From assembly GCF_003852425.1 (NCBI RefSeq), contig NZ_QAJN01000021.1:1-64000 (forward strand): a stretch of 64,000 nt of DNA, in the 5' to 3' direction. Shown piece after piece: positions 16,802 through 25,792 of the stretch. Source of the stretch: Paucibacter sp. KBW04 (GTDB taxonomy: Bacteria; Pseudomonadota; Gammaproteobacteria; Burkholderiales; Burkholderiaceae_C). A program made the translations under genes and the position numbers. The notes under the pieces are model-generated. The model worked only from the letters and a program-made list of their open reading frames with translations, did no database searches and was not told the origin of the DNA. Position 1 is the stretch's first letter; every line of letters starts with the position of its first letter.

Positions 16802-17560
16802 ATGTCCGGACACGCCCCCACCCTAGAGCTCGAAGGCTCCCTCGCCCGCATCACCCTGCGCCGCCCGCGCCTGGCGAATCGCCTGGAAATCGAAGACTTG
16901 CAGACCCTGCGCGAGCAGCTCCGCCAAATCAACGCCAGCCCCGAGATCCGCGTGCTGCTGCTGCAGGGCGAAGGGCGGCATTTCTGCAGCGGCTTCAATA
17001 TCGGCGCCGTGCCCGGGGTCGACGCGGGCGCCTTGTTCGAGGCCTTGTCGGATGACTGGGAGGCGGCGCGCCCCATCACCGTGGTCGCCATCCAGGGCGG
17101 CGTCTACGGCGGAGCCACCGATCTGGCCCTGGCTTGTGACTTCCGCCTGGGCCTCGCCCGCAGCGAGATGTTTGTGCCCGCCGCCCGACTTGGGCTGCAT
17201 TTCTACCGCGGCGGCTTGCAGCGCTATGTCAGTCGCCTGGGCCTGCAACAGGCCAAGCGGGTGCTGCTGGCGGGCGAGACCCTGCGTGGCCCCGAGATGC
17301 TGGCTTGTGGATTCTTGGACCGCATGCTGGAGGAGCCCGCCGAACTGGAGGCGGCCACCCAGCAGTTGCTAGATCAATTGCTGGCCATGGCGCCGCTGGC
17401 CCTACTGGGCATGAAGAAACACCTTAACGCCATCGCCCGGGGGGACTTGGACCGCCAGGCCTTGCAGGCCGATATTGCGCAGGCCAATGCCTCGGCCGAT
17501 CTGGCCGAGGGCGTGGCCGCCTGGAGTGAGCGTCGAACCCCCCGGTTTATGGGGCGATAA
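16802..17560 (+). CDS. Enoyl-CoA hydratase/isomerase family protein, altered active site
   Basis: A 252-residue crotonase-fold protein. The oxyanion-hole regions are present (HFCSGFNIGAV near residue 61; GGVYGGATDLALACDF near residue 99). The two glutamates needed for hydration are not: the PEI of active hydratases reads VPAARLGL here, and the second Glu position falls in QAKRVLLAGE with a basic residue. It may be an isomerase, a thioesterase-like enzyme, or a non-catalytic paralog. It is divergent from the liv-type transporter and shares its regulatory palindrome, which suggests a joint acyl or organic-acid pathway. Confidence 0.8.
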   Translation: MSGHAPTLELEGSLARITLRRPRLANRLEIEDLQTLREQLRQINASPEIRVLLLQGEGRHFCSGFNIGAVPGVDAGALFEALSDDWEAARPITVVAIQGGVYGGATDLALACDFRLGLARSEMFVPAARLGLHFYRGGLQRYVSRLGLQQAKRVLLAGETLRGPEMLACGFLDRMLEEPAELEAATQQLLDQLLAMAPLALLGMKKHLNAIARGDLDRQALQADIAQANASADLAEGVAAWSERRTPRFMGR

Positions 17561-17758
17561 GCGCTATTTGAGGGGGTTTTGGGGGCGGCATCAGGGAATC
17601 CCCTGTCATGTCAGGCCTCAAGTCGCCCAAAGCCGTTCCCGACGCAAGCCCAGAACGTGGGAAAATAGAGGAGTTGGCACATGCGTCAGTGCCCCAGTCG
17701 AGGAAAGCTGGGTCACTGATCGTTTTGGCACTCTCATTAACTCACTATCAGGACCAAC

Positions 17759-17995
17759 GTGGCCAAGGACAGTACTAAAACGACCATCGAAGCCGATGGT
17801 CTGCGCTACCGCTCTAAAGCACCGGGCTCGCCTTTTGCAGCGACCTCATCCTTTGGTGCAGCAACCATGTCGTGCTTTTTGTGCGGCAAACATCGTCCGC
17901 GTGCGATGCTCAAGTCCAAGAAGCTCTTGGGCAAGTCTCAACCCGTTTGCGCCCCTTCCTGCAAGGAACTGGACGAACAACTGGCCAAGCCTTGA
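17759..17995 (+). CDS. Small Cys-rich protein (paralog 1 beside tdk)
   Basis: A 78-residue basic protein starting at GTG, with GGA six bases upstream. It has a CFLCGKHRPR knuckle near residue 39 and a second CAPSC pair near residue 64, the layout of a small zinc ribbon with four Cys. It shares the pattern xDGLRYxSKxxGSPF, then C-x2-CGKHR, then xSKxxLGxxxxVCxPxC with the gene at 18943. The two genes flank tdk. A strong terminator follows. Family and function unknown; RNA or protein binding through zinc is a guess. Confidence 0.75.
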   Translation: MAKDSTKTTIEADGLRYRSKAPGSPFAATSSFGAATMSCFLCGKHRPRAMLKSKKLLGKSQPVCAPSCKELDEQLAKP

Positions 17996-18028
17996 TTCAG
18001 CAACCCTGAATTGAGCATTCCAGCAAAG

Positions 18029-18063
18029 CAGGCCAGCGCGTGAGCGTTCTGGCCTGTTTTTTT
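18029..18063 (+). terminator. Rho-independent terminator
   Basis: The 8-bp stem CAGGCCAG/CTGGCCTG encloses a 12-base loop and is followed by seven T. It ends the small Cys-rich gene 34 bases after its stop. Confidence 0.9.
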
Positions 18064-18079
18064 GTGCCCCTGAGCCGCT

Positions 18080-18640
18080 TCAGTTCTGCCTGAAGCAGCG
18101 GCCACACACCGAGCGGTAGCGCGCATTGCCGCCGATCTCGACCTGCTGCCCCTCGGTCACCTTGCGGTTGCTGGCATCCACCCGCATATTCATTGTCGCC
18201 TTGCGGCCGCAGTCGCAGATGGTTTTCATCTCGTCCATCTCGTCGGCCAGGGCCAGCAGGCTGGCCGAGCCGCTGAACAACTCGCCCTGGAAGTCGGTGC
18301 GCAGGCCGTAGCAGATGACCGGCACATTGTGCAGATGGGCCAGCTCGTGCAGGGCCCAGACTTGGGCTTTCTGCAGAAACTGCGCCTCGTCGATCAGGAT
18401 GCAGGCAATCTTCTCGCCGGCATGGAAGAGGGCCAGAAAGTCCGTGTCGGGCTGGAACAGCTCGGCCTCGCGATGGGGCCCCAGGCGCGAGGTGATCTGG
18501 CCACGGCCGTAGCGGTCGTCCACCTGGGCGGTGAACAGACGCACCCGGTGGCCGCGCTCCTCGTAGTTGTAAGCGACCTGCAAAAGCGCCGTGGACTTGC
18601 CGGCATTCATGGCGGCGTAGCGGAAGAACAGTTTGGCCAT
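18080..18640 (-). CDS. tdk: Thymidine kinase
   Basis: A 186-residue type II thymidine kinase that phosphorylates thymidine in pyrimidine salvage. Walker A reads AAMNAGKSTALLQ near residue 10, as in E. coli. Walker B and lid region include LIDEAQFL near residue 85. The C-terminal zinc site is intact: CDCGRKAT and CGRC. The ATG at 18640 begins MAKLFFRYAAMNAGKST, so the longer open frame up to 18820 is not part of the gene. It is a monocistronic leftward gene between two rightward paralogous small genes. Confidence 0.95.
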   Translation of the reverse strand: MAKLFFRYAAMNAGKSTALLQVAYNYEERGHRVRLFTAQVDDRYGRGQITSRLGPHREAELFQPDTDFLALFHAGEKIACILIDEAQFLQKAQVWALHELAHLHNVPVICYGLRTDFQGELFSGSASLLALADEMDEMKTICDCGRKATMNMRVDASNRKVTEGQQVEIGGNARYRSVCGRCFRQN

Positions 18641-18942
18641 GGCTGAGGTGGGCAGGGCGGGGCGCGCCAAAAAAGAGAAAAAGAAGAGAAAAAGCTTGGC
18701 CCGGGCAATTGCTGAAAAAGAGGCAATCCGGGCGGGCTTAGCCGGTTTGCACCGGCTGCTTCGTCGAATCCCCCTATTTAGGTGTCCGGCGGACCGCGAT
18801 TGTGACAAAACCTGGGGCAAGCGAGCTAGTCAAATGTCGGATCGCGGGCCTACTATTGTCGGGAGGGCTGAATGTAGTCAAGGCAATCTGCGCCACCTGC
18901 GCCCCTCGCGCCGGTGGTCTGTTCCGCGAACCAGTGACATCA

Positions 18943-19155
18943 ATGACCAAAGACACCTACACCGCCGTGAGCGACAACGGCCTGCGTTATGAGTCCAAGC
19001 TCGGTGGCTCTCCTTTCCTCGGCAGCGGTCATACCCGATCCTGTTTCAAATGCGGCAAGCACCGCACGCCCAGTAACTTGCAGTCCAAGCGGGTTCTGGG
19101 TCGTACCGAAGTGGTGTGTAAGCCGGCCTGCGCCAAGCCCAAAGACGCGGCCTGA
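18943..19155 (+). CDS. Small Cys-rich protein (paralog 2 beside tdk)
   Basis: A 70-residue basic protein with a CFKCGKHRTP knuckle near residue 33 and a VCKPAC pair near residue 60, four Cys in all. It is clearly paralogous to the 78-residue protein at 17759, sharing GLRYxSK, GSPF, CGKHR and the Cys spacing. The ATG at 18943 was chosen by this alignment; the frame is open upstream to 18802 but the added residues match nothing. Possibly a zinc-binding protein; function unknown. Confidence 0.75.
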   Translation: MTKDTYTAVSDNGLRYESKLGGSPFLGSGHTRSCFKCGKHRTPSNLQSKRVLGRTEVVCKPACAKPKDAA

Positions 19156-19158
19156 AGC

Positions 19159-19178
19159 GGGCGCTATCGCCCAGTTTT
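19159..19178 (+). terminator. Weak terminator
   Basis: A short GGGCG-CTAT-CGCCC hairpin, followed two bases later by TTTT, lies three bases after the stop of the small Cys-rich gene. Confidence 0.5.
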
Positions 19179-19288
19179 CCTAGGCCCGGTGCGTGCAGCG
19201 CACCCGGCAAAGATTCCTTTCGTGAACGATGTCATGGCCGCCCACAATGCGGCCTTTTTGTCATGTCGATTCACCTAGACTCGCGCGC

Positions 19289-20509
19289 ATGAAGCTCACC
19301 CCCTCCCCCAACACCGCCAGGTCCGCGCTGCCCCCCGCGCCCCTGGCAATGCCCTTGGTGCTGGCCTTGGCCGCCCTGCTGGGCAGCGCGGCCGCGCAGG
19401 CCCAGCCCTTCAGCATCGTCATCAACCCCGGCGACCAGGCCGAGCAGTCGCGTTACTCGGTGTACAGCGACTGGAAAGCCGGTCTTGAGCAAGGTCTGCG
19501 CCGAGAACGCGGTCTGGGCCTGCAGATCAGCCAATCCAGCGACGCCACGGCCGACCTCAGCGCCACCCGCGCGCGCCTGAACGATCTGGTGGTGGGCCCC
19601 GCCCATGTGGTGGGCAGCGCCATCCGCTCCGGCTATCTGCCTTTGGCCACGGTGGAAAAGCCGGTGCAAGCGGTGCTGGTGGCTTCGCAGAGCAGCCCCA
19701 TCAACAGCCTGGCCGAGGCGGCCGGCAAGCGCCTGGGCCTGCCTCAGCAGGACAGCGTCGTCACCTATTTGTTGCGCGGCGAGGTCAATGCCGCCAACAG
19801 CACGCTCAAAAAGCATTTCAGCACTCTGGTGGAAAGCCGCTACCAGGACGCCTTGCTGGTGTGTTTGCAGATCCGCCGCTGCGATGTGGTGGCGGTGGAG
19901 CGCAGCGTGTTCGAGCGCTGGCAGGCCGGCGGCGAGCCGCTCAAGGCCGTCATGCAGAGCAAGGCCGTGCCAGGCCTCAGTGTGGCGATCAAGCCGGGGG
20001 TCTTGCCCTCGGTGGAAGGCTTGCGCACGACGCTCAGCGCCGCCACCGGCAATTCGCCTCTGGCCAGCTTGAAGCTGCAACCGGTGGCGGCCGAGGCCTT
20101 TGAATATGTGTCCACCCTGGGTTATTTCACGCCGCGCGCCCTGCCCGGCGCGACGGTGGTGGACGCCGCTGCCGTCGCCAAGCTGCTGCAGGGCGGTGCC
20201 CTGCTATTCGACACCCGGGCCGAGAGCGAATACAAGGCCGGCCATGTGGCCGGTGCCAAGTTGCTGCCCTATGGCGAGAAGAGCGCCAAGGAGGCGGACT
20301 TCAAGGCTGAGGACGATAAGTTCGAGCTGGCCAAGCTGCCGGCCGACAAGGCCCAGCCCCTGGTCTTCGCCTGCAATGGGGCGGAATGCTGGAAGAGCTT
20401 CAAGGCCAGCCATGCTGCGCTTAAGGCCGGCCACAGCAAGGTGTTCTGGTTCCGTGGCGGCTTCCCCGAATGGCGGGCCGCGGGCTACAAGATCGAGACG
20501 ACGCCTTGA
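19289..20509 (+). CDS. PhnD-like periplasmic binding protein fused to a rhodanese domain
   Basis: A 406-residue exported protein. Residues 1-37 are a signal peptide ending in AAAQAQ. Residues 40-265 form a type-2 periplasmic binding fold like PhnD phosphate/phosphonate-binding proteins (FSIVINPGDQAEQSRYSVYS, then LVVGPAHVVGSAIRSGY). Residues 285-405 form a rhodanese domain with LFDTRAESEYKAGHVAGA and an active-site loop ACNGAECWKS that includes the catalytic-type Cys. No permease or ATPase gene adjoins. It may sense or transfer a sulfur or oxyanion ligand in the periplasm; this is inference from the fusion. Confidence 0.8.
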   Translation: MKLTPSPNTARSALPPAPLAMPLVLALAALLGSAAAQAQPFSIVINPGDQAEQSRYSVYSDWKAGLEQGLRRERGLGLQISQSSDATADLSATRARLNDLVVGPAHVVGSAIRSGYLPLATVEKPVQAVLVASQSSPINSLAEAAGKRLGLPQQDSVVTYLLRGEVNAANSTLKKHFSTLVESRYQDALLVCLQIRRCDVVAVERSVFERWQAGGEPLKAVMQSKAVPGLSVAIKPGVLPSVEGLRTTLSAATGNSPLASLKLQPVAAEAFEYVSTLGYFTPRALPGATVVDAAAVAKLLQGGALLFDTRAESEYKAGHVAGAKLLPYGEKSAKEADFKAEDDKFELAKLPADKAQPLVFACNGAECWKSFKASHAALKAGHSKVFWFRGGFPEWRAAGYKIETTP

Positions 20510-20533
20510 TTAGCGCTGACTGCCGGGCGCGCC

Positions 20534-21346
20534 TCAGGTCAAGTCGGCCTTGATGATGTGTTTGACGCCGGCCTGGCCCAGCCTTTCCAGCAGGGTCTGA
20601 TCGGCGCGGACGTCCGTCACCAGGCAATCGATGCTCTGGCTGTTGCAGACCTGCACCCGGCTGCTGCCGCCCAGCTTGTTGGCGTCGGCCAGCAAAAGGG
20701 TGCGGCCGGCTTGCGCCATCATGGCGCGGGCCACGGCGGCTTCCTGCCAGTCATAGTCCATCGCGCCTTGCTCGGGGTGGAGTGCGGTGGGTGAGCTGAT
20801 GGCCCAGTCCAGGCGGTAGCGGGCAATCTCGGCCAAGGTGGCCTCGCCATAGGTGGCGGGCACATCGCGGGCCATGGAGCCGCCCAGCAAATGGACTTGT
20901 AAGTCGGCCCGGCCCCGCAAGCTGATGGCCACATCGACGGAGTTGGTGACGATGAGCAGGTCCCGAACGCTTTGCAGGGCCTGGGCCAGGGCGTGGGTGG
21001 TGGAGCCGGCGTCGATGAAGCAGGACTGGCCGGCTGCGATCAAGTCGGCTGCGGCCGCCGCAATGGCGCGCTTTTCGGGCAAGAACAAGGCCGTACGTTC
21101 GGCATAACTTGCTTCCGGGACGGCGCTGCAAGGCACGGCCCCGCCATGCACACGGCTGAGCTTGCCGCTGTGCTCCAGCTCGATCAAGTCCCGGCGTATG
21201 GTCTCCTTGGACACGCCCAGCTCGGCCGCGAAGGCATCGGTGGTCAGGCGCTGGCGCTGCTGCAATAGAGCGAGGATTCTTTCGTGCCTTTCGGGCGTCC
21301 ACATGGGGGCTTTGTGCATGACTGGCGGGCTGACTCGGGTGTCCAT
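20534..21346 (-). CDS. DeoR family transcriptional regulator
   Basis: A 270-residue DeoR-family repressor. Residues 15-70 hold the HTH with the family signature (RILALLQQRQRLTTDAFAAE, LGVSKETIRRDLIELEHSG, then LSRVHGGAV). The C-terminal DeoR sensor domain shows FIDAGSTTHALAQAL and LLLADANKLG, where a phosphorylated sugar or similar effector usually binds. Start chosen at ATG 21346; ATGs at 21319 and 21304 are alternatives. It follows the hydroxyproline operon in the same direction, 75 bases downstream, so it may be co-transcribed or regulate an unrelated target. Confidence 0.88.
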   Translation of the reverse strand: MDTRVSPPVMHKAPMWTPERHERILALLQQRQRLTTDAFAAELGVSKETIRRDLIELEHSGKLSRVHGGAVPCSAVPEASYAERTALFLPEKRAIAAAAADLIAAGQSCFIDAGSTTHALAQALQSVRDLLIVTNSVDVAISLRGRADLQVHLLGGSMARDVPATYGEATLAEIARYRLDWAISSPTALHPEQGAMDYDWQEAAVARAMMAQAGRTLLLADANKLGGSSRVQVCNSQSIDCLVTDVRADQTLLERLGQAGVKHIIKADLT

Positions 21347-21420
21347 CGCCCGAATTAGACGAGGGGCTTGATGACAAAGCCGTGACGGCCTGTGGTTTTC
21401 TGTGCGTGTTTGTGGGTGCT

Positions 21421-22698
21421 TCAGTTTTGATCCTCGCCCAGCAAGCTGGCGATGGATGTCGGCTGCAAAGGCAGGCGCATGCCGCGCTCGCCCGCCTGCG
21501 CCGGCCAGCCCAGAACGTCCTGGGCAATGGGCCCGCAGACGCGGCCCTGGCAGGCGCCCATGCCGCAGCGGGTCTGCAGCTTGGCGCTGCGCCAATTGGC
21601 AAAGGGCTTGAGCTCGCCCAGGCTCACGTCCTCGCAGCGGCAGATCAGGGTGCGGGCCTCGGCCAGCTTGAAGAGTTCGGGCCGCAGGGCAAACTGCTGG
21701 GCCAATAGACGGGCGTGCTGGCGAGCCAGACTCAGGGCGCGGGTGTTGCTGCGGCCGCCTTGGCCCAGCATTTGCCTGGCGGCCTGCTGGCCCTCCAGCA
21801 CGGCCTTGTCTACCCCGCCCACGCCGGTGCATTCGCCTGCCGCGTAAACACCGGGCCTTGAGCTTTGCTGGCTAGCGTCCACCTGGATCGCTCCGTCCAC
21901 GATCTCGCAGCCCAGCAGGGCCGCCAACTCGGTATTGGGCAAGAGCCCAAAGCCCAGACACAGGGCCTCGCAATCCAGAGTCCAACTGCTTTGGCCATTG
22001 CTGATCTGCACGGCCTCCAGCTTGCGCTCGCCCAGGGCTTGGCTCACCCAGCAGCCGGTCTTGTAGGGTGTGCCGCGCAAACGCCAGGCCAGGCTTGCAG
22101 TTTGGCGCCAATGCTGAGAGCCCAGGCGCAGGCCAAAGCCCAGCAAGGCGCTGCGCGGCGCCTGCTCGATGATTTGCAGCAATTGCGCGCCCGCCGCCCG
22201 GGCCGTGTCGGCTGCGGCCAAGAGCAAGGGGCCGCTGCCCGCCAGCACGACTCGCTGGCCACCGATGGGCCAGCCACTTTTGATCAAGGCCTGCAGGCCG
22301 CCTGCGCCGTGCACGCCGGGCAGGGTCCAGCCCGGCAGGGGCAGAAAGCGCTCGCGAGCACCCAGGGCCAGCAGCAGCTGAGCCGCAGTGACCACCTTGC
22401 CCGGGGCCAGCGGGTCTTGCAGGCTGCTCAGCCGCAAGCGCTGTTCCTGGGCCGAGCAGGCTTCCACGCCGATCACCGCATGGCCGGGCAGAAATTGCAG
22501 CAAGGGGCTGGCCAAGGCCTGCTCCAGGCGCTGGCGCCAAGGGGCGGCGACTTGCGCGCGCCAGATCTGGCCACCGGCGCGCAGGCCTTGGTCCACCCAG
22601 ATGACGGAGCGCCCGGCCTGGACGAACTCACACACCGCCGCGATGCCGGCTGGGCCCGCGCCCACCACCAGCAGATCGGCCTTCAAGCGCAGGCTCAT
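21421..22698 (-). CDS. FAD/NAD-binding oxidoreductase subunit with C-terminal Fe-S region (D-hydroxyproline dehydrogenase-type)
   Basis: A 425-residue flavoprotein. The FAD-binding GAGPAGIAAVCEF is near residue 13, a second nucleotide-binding VLAGSGPLLLAAA near residue 150, and YAAGECTGVGG closes the FAD site. The C-terminus has a BFD-like [2Fe-2S] region, CRCEDVS and then CGMGACQGRVCGP. Such subunits occur in HcnB/OoxA-type complexes and in heterotrimeric D-hydroxyproline dehydrogenases. Its ATG overlaps the stop of the small Fe-S gene, and the neighbours make the hydroxyproline role likely. Confidence 0.8.
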   Translation of the reverse strand: MSLRLKADLLVVGAGPAGIAAVCEFVQAGRSVIWVDQGLRAGGQIWRAQVAAPWRQRLEQALASPLLQFLPGHAVIGVEACSAQEQRLRLSSLQDPLAPGKVVTAAQLLLALGARERFLPLPGWTLPGVHGAGGLQALIKSGWPIGGQRVVLAGSGPLLLAAADTARAAGAQLLQIIEQAPRSALLGFGLRLGSQHWRQTASLAWRLRGTPYKTGCWVSQALGERKLEAVQISNGQSSWTLDCEALCLGFGLLPNTELAALLGCEIVDGAIQVDASQQSSRPGVYAAGECTGVGGVDKAVLEGQQAARQMLGQGGRSNTRALSLARQHARLLAQQFALRPELFKLAEARTLICRCEDVSLGELKPFANWRSAKLQTRCGMGACQGRVCGPIAQDVLGWPAQAGERGMRLPLQPTSIASLLGEDQN

Positions 22699-22943
22699 GC
22701 GAAATCGCCCTCGATTTGCATGCCGTCTTTCACTTGCGTTAGGCAGGCCAGCCGGTGCGGGATGCCGTCGATTTGCACGCGGCATTCCTGGCAGATGCCC
22801 ATGCCGCAGAAGGCCGCGCGGGGCTGAGCGCTTTCGGACAAGCGGGTGCTGCTGAGACCGGCCCGAGCCAGGGCGGCGGCCACCGTGGAATCGGCCGCCA
22901 CCTGCAAGGCCAGGCCGTTGATGTGCAGGGTGATCTGGCTCAT
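22695..22943 (-). CDS. Small (2Fe-2S)-binding subunit, HcnA-like
   Basis: An 82-residue ferredoxin-like subunit. The motif CGMGICQECRV near residue 46 and a later Cys near residue 68 (RLACLTQ) supply the four Cys of a plant-type [2Fe-2S] site. It overlaps both neighbouring genes by four bases (ATGA junctions), which is strong evidence of translational coupling with the two flavoprotein subunits. Expected role: electron transfer within a three-subunit, membrane-linked dehydrogenase. Confidence 0.85.
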   Translation of the reverse strand: MSQITLHINGLALQVAADSTVAAALARAGLSSTRLSESAQPRAAFCGMGICQECRVQIDGIPHRLACLTQVKDGMQIEGDFA

Positions 22944-24097
22944 GGCTGGGGCGAGGGAGAGAAGAAACGTTGGGGCGACCAGGCCTCGGGCGCCAGCGTG
23001 CAGGGCTGTTGCAAGCTCTGTTGGGCCAGCAGCTCGGCCGTGGCCAGGGCGGTAGTGATGCCCAGACCCTCATGCCCCGTGGCCAGCCAGACGCGCGGCA
23101 GGCTGGGGTGGGCACCGATCAGGGGCTGGCCATCGCGGCTGGCGGGGCGCAGGCCCGTCCAGCTGCGCAGCAAGCTCATCTGCGCGAGCGGGGGCAGATA
23201 GTCGCAGGCATGGGCCAACATCTGGCGCAGCAAGGTCAGATCCAGCGCGGCGTCGGCCTTGCCGATCTGGCGGGACGAGCCGATCAAGACCTGACCCCCG
23301 GGACGCGGCTGCACATTGAAGGACACCGTGTCCTGGTCCAGCAAATGGGCTTTTTTGATATAGCCCAGCTCCACCAGCTGATGCTGGATCAGGCCAGGGT
23401 AGCGCTGGGTGATGGCCAGCTGGCCCTTCTTGGAAATCAGCGTGCCGGGCGGCAGCCAGCGCTGGCAGGCCAGGCCGGCGGCCAGCACCGTCAGCGCGCC
23501 CCAGAGCCGGCGACCGTCTTGCAAGATCACTTCGCCGGCCCGGCCAAAACCTTGCACCTGGCCTTGGATGATTTCGGCGCGGGCTTCCTGCAACCAGGCC
23601 GCCACCACCTTGGGCGGGTAGAGCCGGGCGTCATCGGGCACGCGCAAGGCGCCGGCCAGGCCGGGGCGCAGCAGGGGCTCGGCACGGGCCAGGGCTTGCG
23701 GGTCCAGCAGCTCGGCCTTCAATCCACGGGCTTGCAGCCACTGCTGCTTGCGCTGGGCCAAGGCCAGTTCTTCGGCGTCGGCGGCAATCCACAGCGTGCC
23801 GCAGCGGCTGTGTTCGGCCAGGCGTGGGTGGGCCTCGGAGGCGTCTAGCCATTCGCGCCAAAGTTCGCTGCCGCGTCGCGTCAGTGCGAACTCGGCGTTC
23901 GCGCCTGCGTCGCCGTCTTGCCCCTCGGCGTCGACCACCAGCAGATGGCCCATGGAGGCACCGGTGGCGCCGCCACCCAGGGGGGCGGGCTCGATCACCG
24001 CCACACTCAGGCCTTGGCGAGCGAACTCACGAGCGCAGGCCGCGCCGATGATGCCGCCGCCCACGATGAGTACATCGGCTGTGCGCTGCGTCTTCAA
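22940..24097 (-). CDS. FAD-dependent D-amino acid oxidoreductase, likely D-hydroxyproline dehydrogenase catalytic subunit
   Basis: A 385-residue DAO-fold flavoprotein. The N-terminal [17 protein letters not shown] binds FAD, followed by AVIEP; the C-terminal [18 protein letters not shown] and [10 protein letters not shown] are typical of D-amino acid and sarcosine-type oxidases. It should oxidise cis-4-hydroxy-D-proline, made by the adjacent epimerase, to pyrroline-4-hydroxy-2-carboxylate. Its start overlaps the epimerase stop by four bases. Function is assigned by context; the fold by sequence. Confidence 0.85.
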   Translation of the reverse strand: MKTQRTADVLIVGGGIIGAACAREFARQGLSVAVIEPAPLGGGATGASMGHLLVVDAEGQDGDAGANAEFALTRRGSELWREWLDASEAHPRLAEHSRCGTLWIAADAEELALAQRKQQWLQARGLKAELLDPQALARAEPLLRPGLAGALRVPDDARLYPPKVVAAWLQEARAEIIQGQVQGFGRAGEVILQDGRRLWGALTVLAAGLACQRWLPPGTLISKKGQLAITQRYPGLIQHQLVELGYIKKAHLLDQDTVSFNVQPRPGGQVLIGSSRQIGKADAALDLTLLRQMLAHACDYLPPLAQMSLLRSWTGLRPASRDGQPLIGAHPSLPRVWLATGHEGLGITTALATAELLAQQSLQQPCTLAPEAWSPQRFFSPSPQP

Positions 24098-25050
24098 ACG
24101 GGAATGCCCCAGGCAAAGGGGTCCTCGGCTTGCAGCACGAGCTGAGCGTCCAGATTGATGAAGGCGCGGCCGCTGATCTGAGGCAAGACCTGACCCTGTT
24201 CATTCAATTGATAGCTGGCGGCGAAGCTGCTGCCGATGACGCTTTCCTGCTGCCAGAGCTCGCCCGGCGCCAGCTTGCCATCGGCCGCCAGGCAGGCGAT
24301 CTTGGCGCTGGTGCCGGTGCCGCAGGGCGAGCGGTCATAGGCCTTGCCGGGGCAGAGCACGAAGTTGCGGGCGCTTTTCTTGGGATCGTGAGCGGGGTTG
24401 CGCGAGGGGGCGATCAGCTCGATGTGGTCAATCTCTTCGCCCTGGCTGCCGCGCACACCGGCCTCGGTCAATGCTGTGCGTATGCGCCAGGCCAGCTCGG
24501 TCAAGGCCTCGGCATTGCTGATTTCCAGACTTTGGCCATGGTCCTCGCAGAGAAAGAACCAGTTGCCGCCCCAGGCCACATCGCCATGCATCCGCCCATG
24601 GCCGGGCACATTGACGGCCACATTCTTGGTCGCACGGAAGCTAGGCACATTGGCCAGCGTCACCTGGCCATCGCTCGCCAGCGTCGCGGTGATGGCGCCC
24701 ACCGGGGTCTCGATCTTGTGCGTTCCCTGCACGATGCGGCCTAGGTGTGCCAGGGTCGCGATCAGGCCGATGCTGCCGTGGCCGCACATGCCCAGATAGC
24801 CGACGTTGTTGAAGAAGATCACGCCGCAGGCGCTGTCCGCGGCTTGCGGCTCGCAGAGCAGGGCGCCGACCAGCACCTCCGAACCGCGCGGCTCATTGAC
24901 CAGGGCGCGACGCCAGTGATCGTGCTGGCTTTGCAGCAATCGCAGGCGCTCGCTCATGGGGCCGGAGCCCAGCTCGGGCCCGCCGGAGACCAGCACCCGG
25001 GTGGGCTCGCCGCCGGTGTGGGAGTCGATGATGCGGATGGGCGTGTTCAT
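24094..25050 (-). CDS. lhpA: 4-hydroxyproline 2-epimerase (proline racemase family)
   Basis: A 318-residue proline-racemase-family enzyme that interconverts trans-4-hydroxy-L-proline and cis-4-hydroxy-D-proline by a two-base mechanism. The start [13 protein letters not shown] is family-typical. The first catalytic Cys lies in MCGHGSIG near residue 88, the second in [12 protein letters not shown] near residue 240, so both bases of a true epimerase (rather than a dehydratase) are present. The ATG at 25050 fits; an ATG at 25089 would overlap the GntR gene. It stands in a fully overlapping operon with the dehydrogenase subunits. Confidence 0.92.
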   Translation of the reverse strand: MNTPIRIIDSHTGGEPTRVLVSGGPELGSGPMSERLRLLQSQHDHWRRALVNEPRGSEVLVGALLCEPQAADSACGVIFFNNVGYLGMCGHGSIGLIATLAHLGRIVQGTHKIETPVGAITATLASDGQVTLANVPSFRATKNVAVNVPGHGRMHGDVAWGGNWFFLCEDHGQSLEISNAEALTELAWRIRTALTEAGVRGSQGEEIDHIELIAPSRNPAHDPKKSARNFVLCPGKAYDRSPCGTGTSAKIACLAADGKLAPGELWQQESVIGSSFAASYQLNEQGQVLPQISGRAFINLDAQLVLQAEDPFAWGIPV

Positions 25051-25066
25051 TGGGAGGTGAGAGCTT

Positions 25067-25792
25067 TCAAGCGATGACGGCCTGGGCAAAGCCGCGCAAA
25101 TAATCCATCAGCGCCTCGCAGGCTTGGGTGGCCGCCTCCGGCTCACCCAGGGCAATCGCCTGGGCAAGCGCCAGATGCAGCTGGGCGCCCAAGGCCATAT
25201 CGCCCTGGTGCTGGTAGGCGTACCAAAAGCGGCGGCATTGAATCGCCATGGGAATGACGGCGGCGACGGCCGCTGGATTGCGGCAGGCGGCGTGGATGAC
25301 GCGGTCCAGGGCCTGGTCGGCCGCCATATAGCCGTGCAACTCGCCGCGGGCGGCGGCGGCCGTCATGGCCTCGGCACAGGCCAGCAGTTCCTCGCGCTGA
25401 TGGGGTGCGGCGCGGCGGGCGGCGGTGGCGGCGATCAATCGCTCCAGTGCGCGCCGGGCTTCGATCAGGTCCAAATGTTCGGCCAGGCGGATCTCGCTCA
25501 CCTGCAGGCCACGGCGCGGCTGCTGGGTGATCAGACCGCAGCTGACCAGACGCATCAAGGCCTCGCGGGTGGGCGTGCGGCCCAGGCCGGTCAACTCGAT
25601 CAGCTGGGCTTCCACGATCGGGGCGCCGGGCTTGAGCCGCAAGGTGGCGATCATGGACTCCAAGGCGTCATAGGCTTGGTCGGCATAGCGGCGTCGGCCG
25701 GCGTCCGCGGCATCGCCGCTTTCCTCCTCGCTGACCTGGGTCAAAGACTTCTTGCTCATGGCCGCATCATCGCAGGCGCGGCGCCTGCCCAT
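25067..25792 (-). CDS. GntR family transcriptional regulator (FadR/FCD type)
   Basis: A 241-residue GntR regulator. The winged HTH is at residues 38-105 ([20 protein letters not shown], then [18 protein letters not shown]), followed by an all-helical FCD domain with metal- and ligand-binding-type residues ([14 protein letters not shown]). The ATG at 25792 follows the stop of the deaminase directly (TAAATG), suggesting coupling; an ATG at 25759 is an alternative. As the only regulator inside the hydroxyproline operon it is probably the local repressor, with hydroxyproline or an intermediate as inducer. Confidence 0.88.
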   Translation of the reverse strand: MGRRRACDDAAMSKKSLTQVSEEESGDAADAGRRRYADQAYDALESMIATLRLKPGAPIVEAQLIELTGLGRTPTREALMRLVSCGLITQQPRRGLQVSEIRLAEHLDLIEARRALERLIAATAARRAAPHQREELLACAEAMTAAAARGELHGYMAADQALDRVIHAACRNPAAVAAVIPMAIQCRRFWYAYQHQGDMALGAQLHLALAQAIALGEPEAATQACEALMDYLRGFAQAVIA

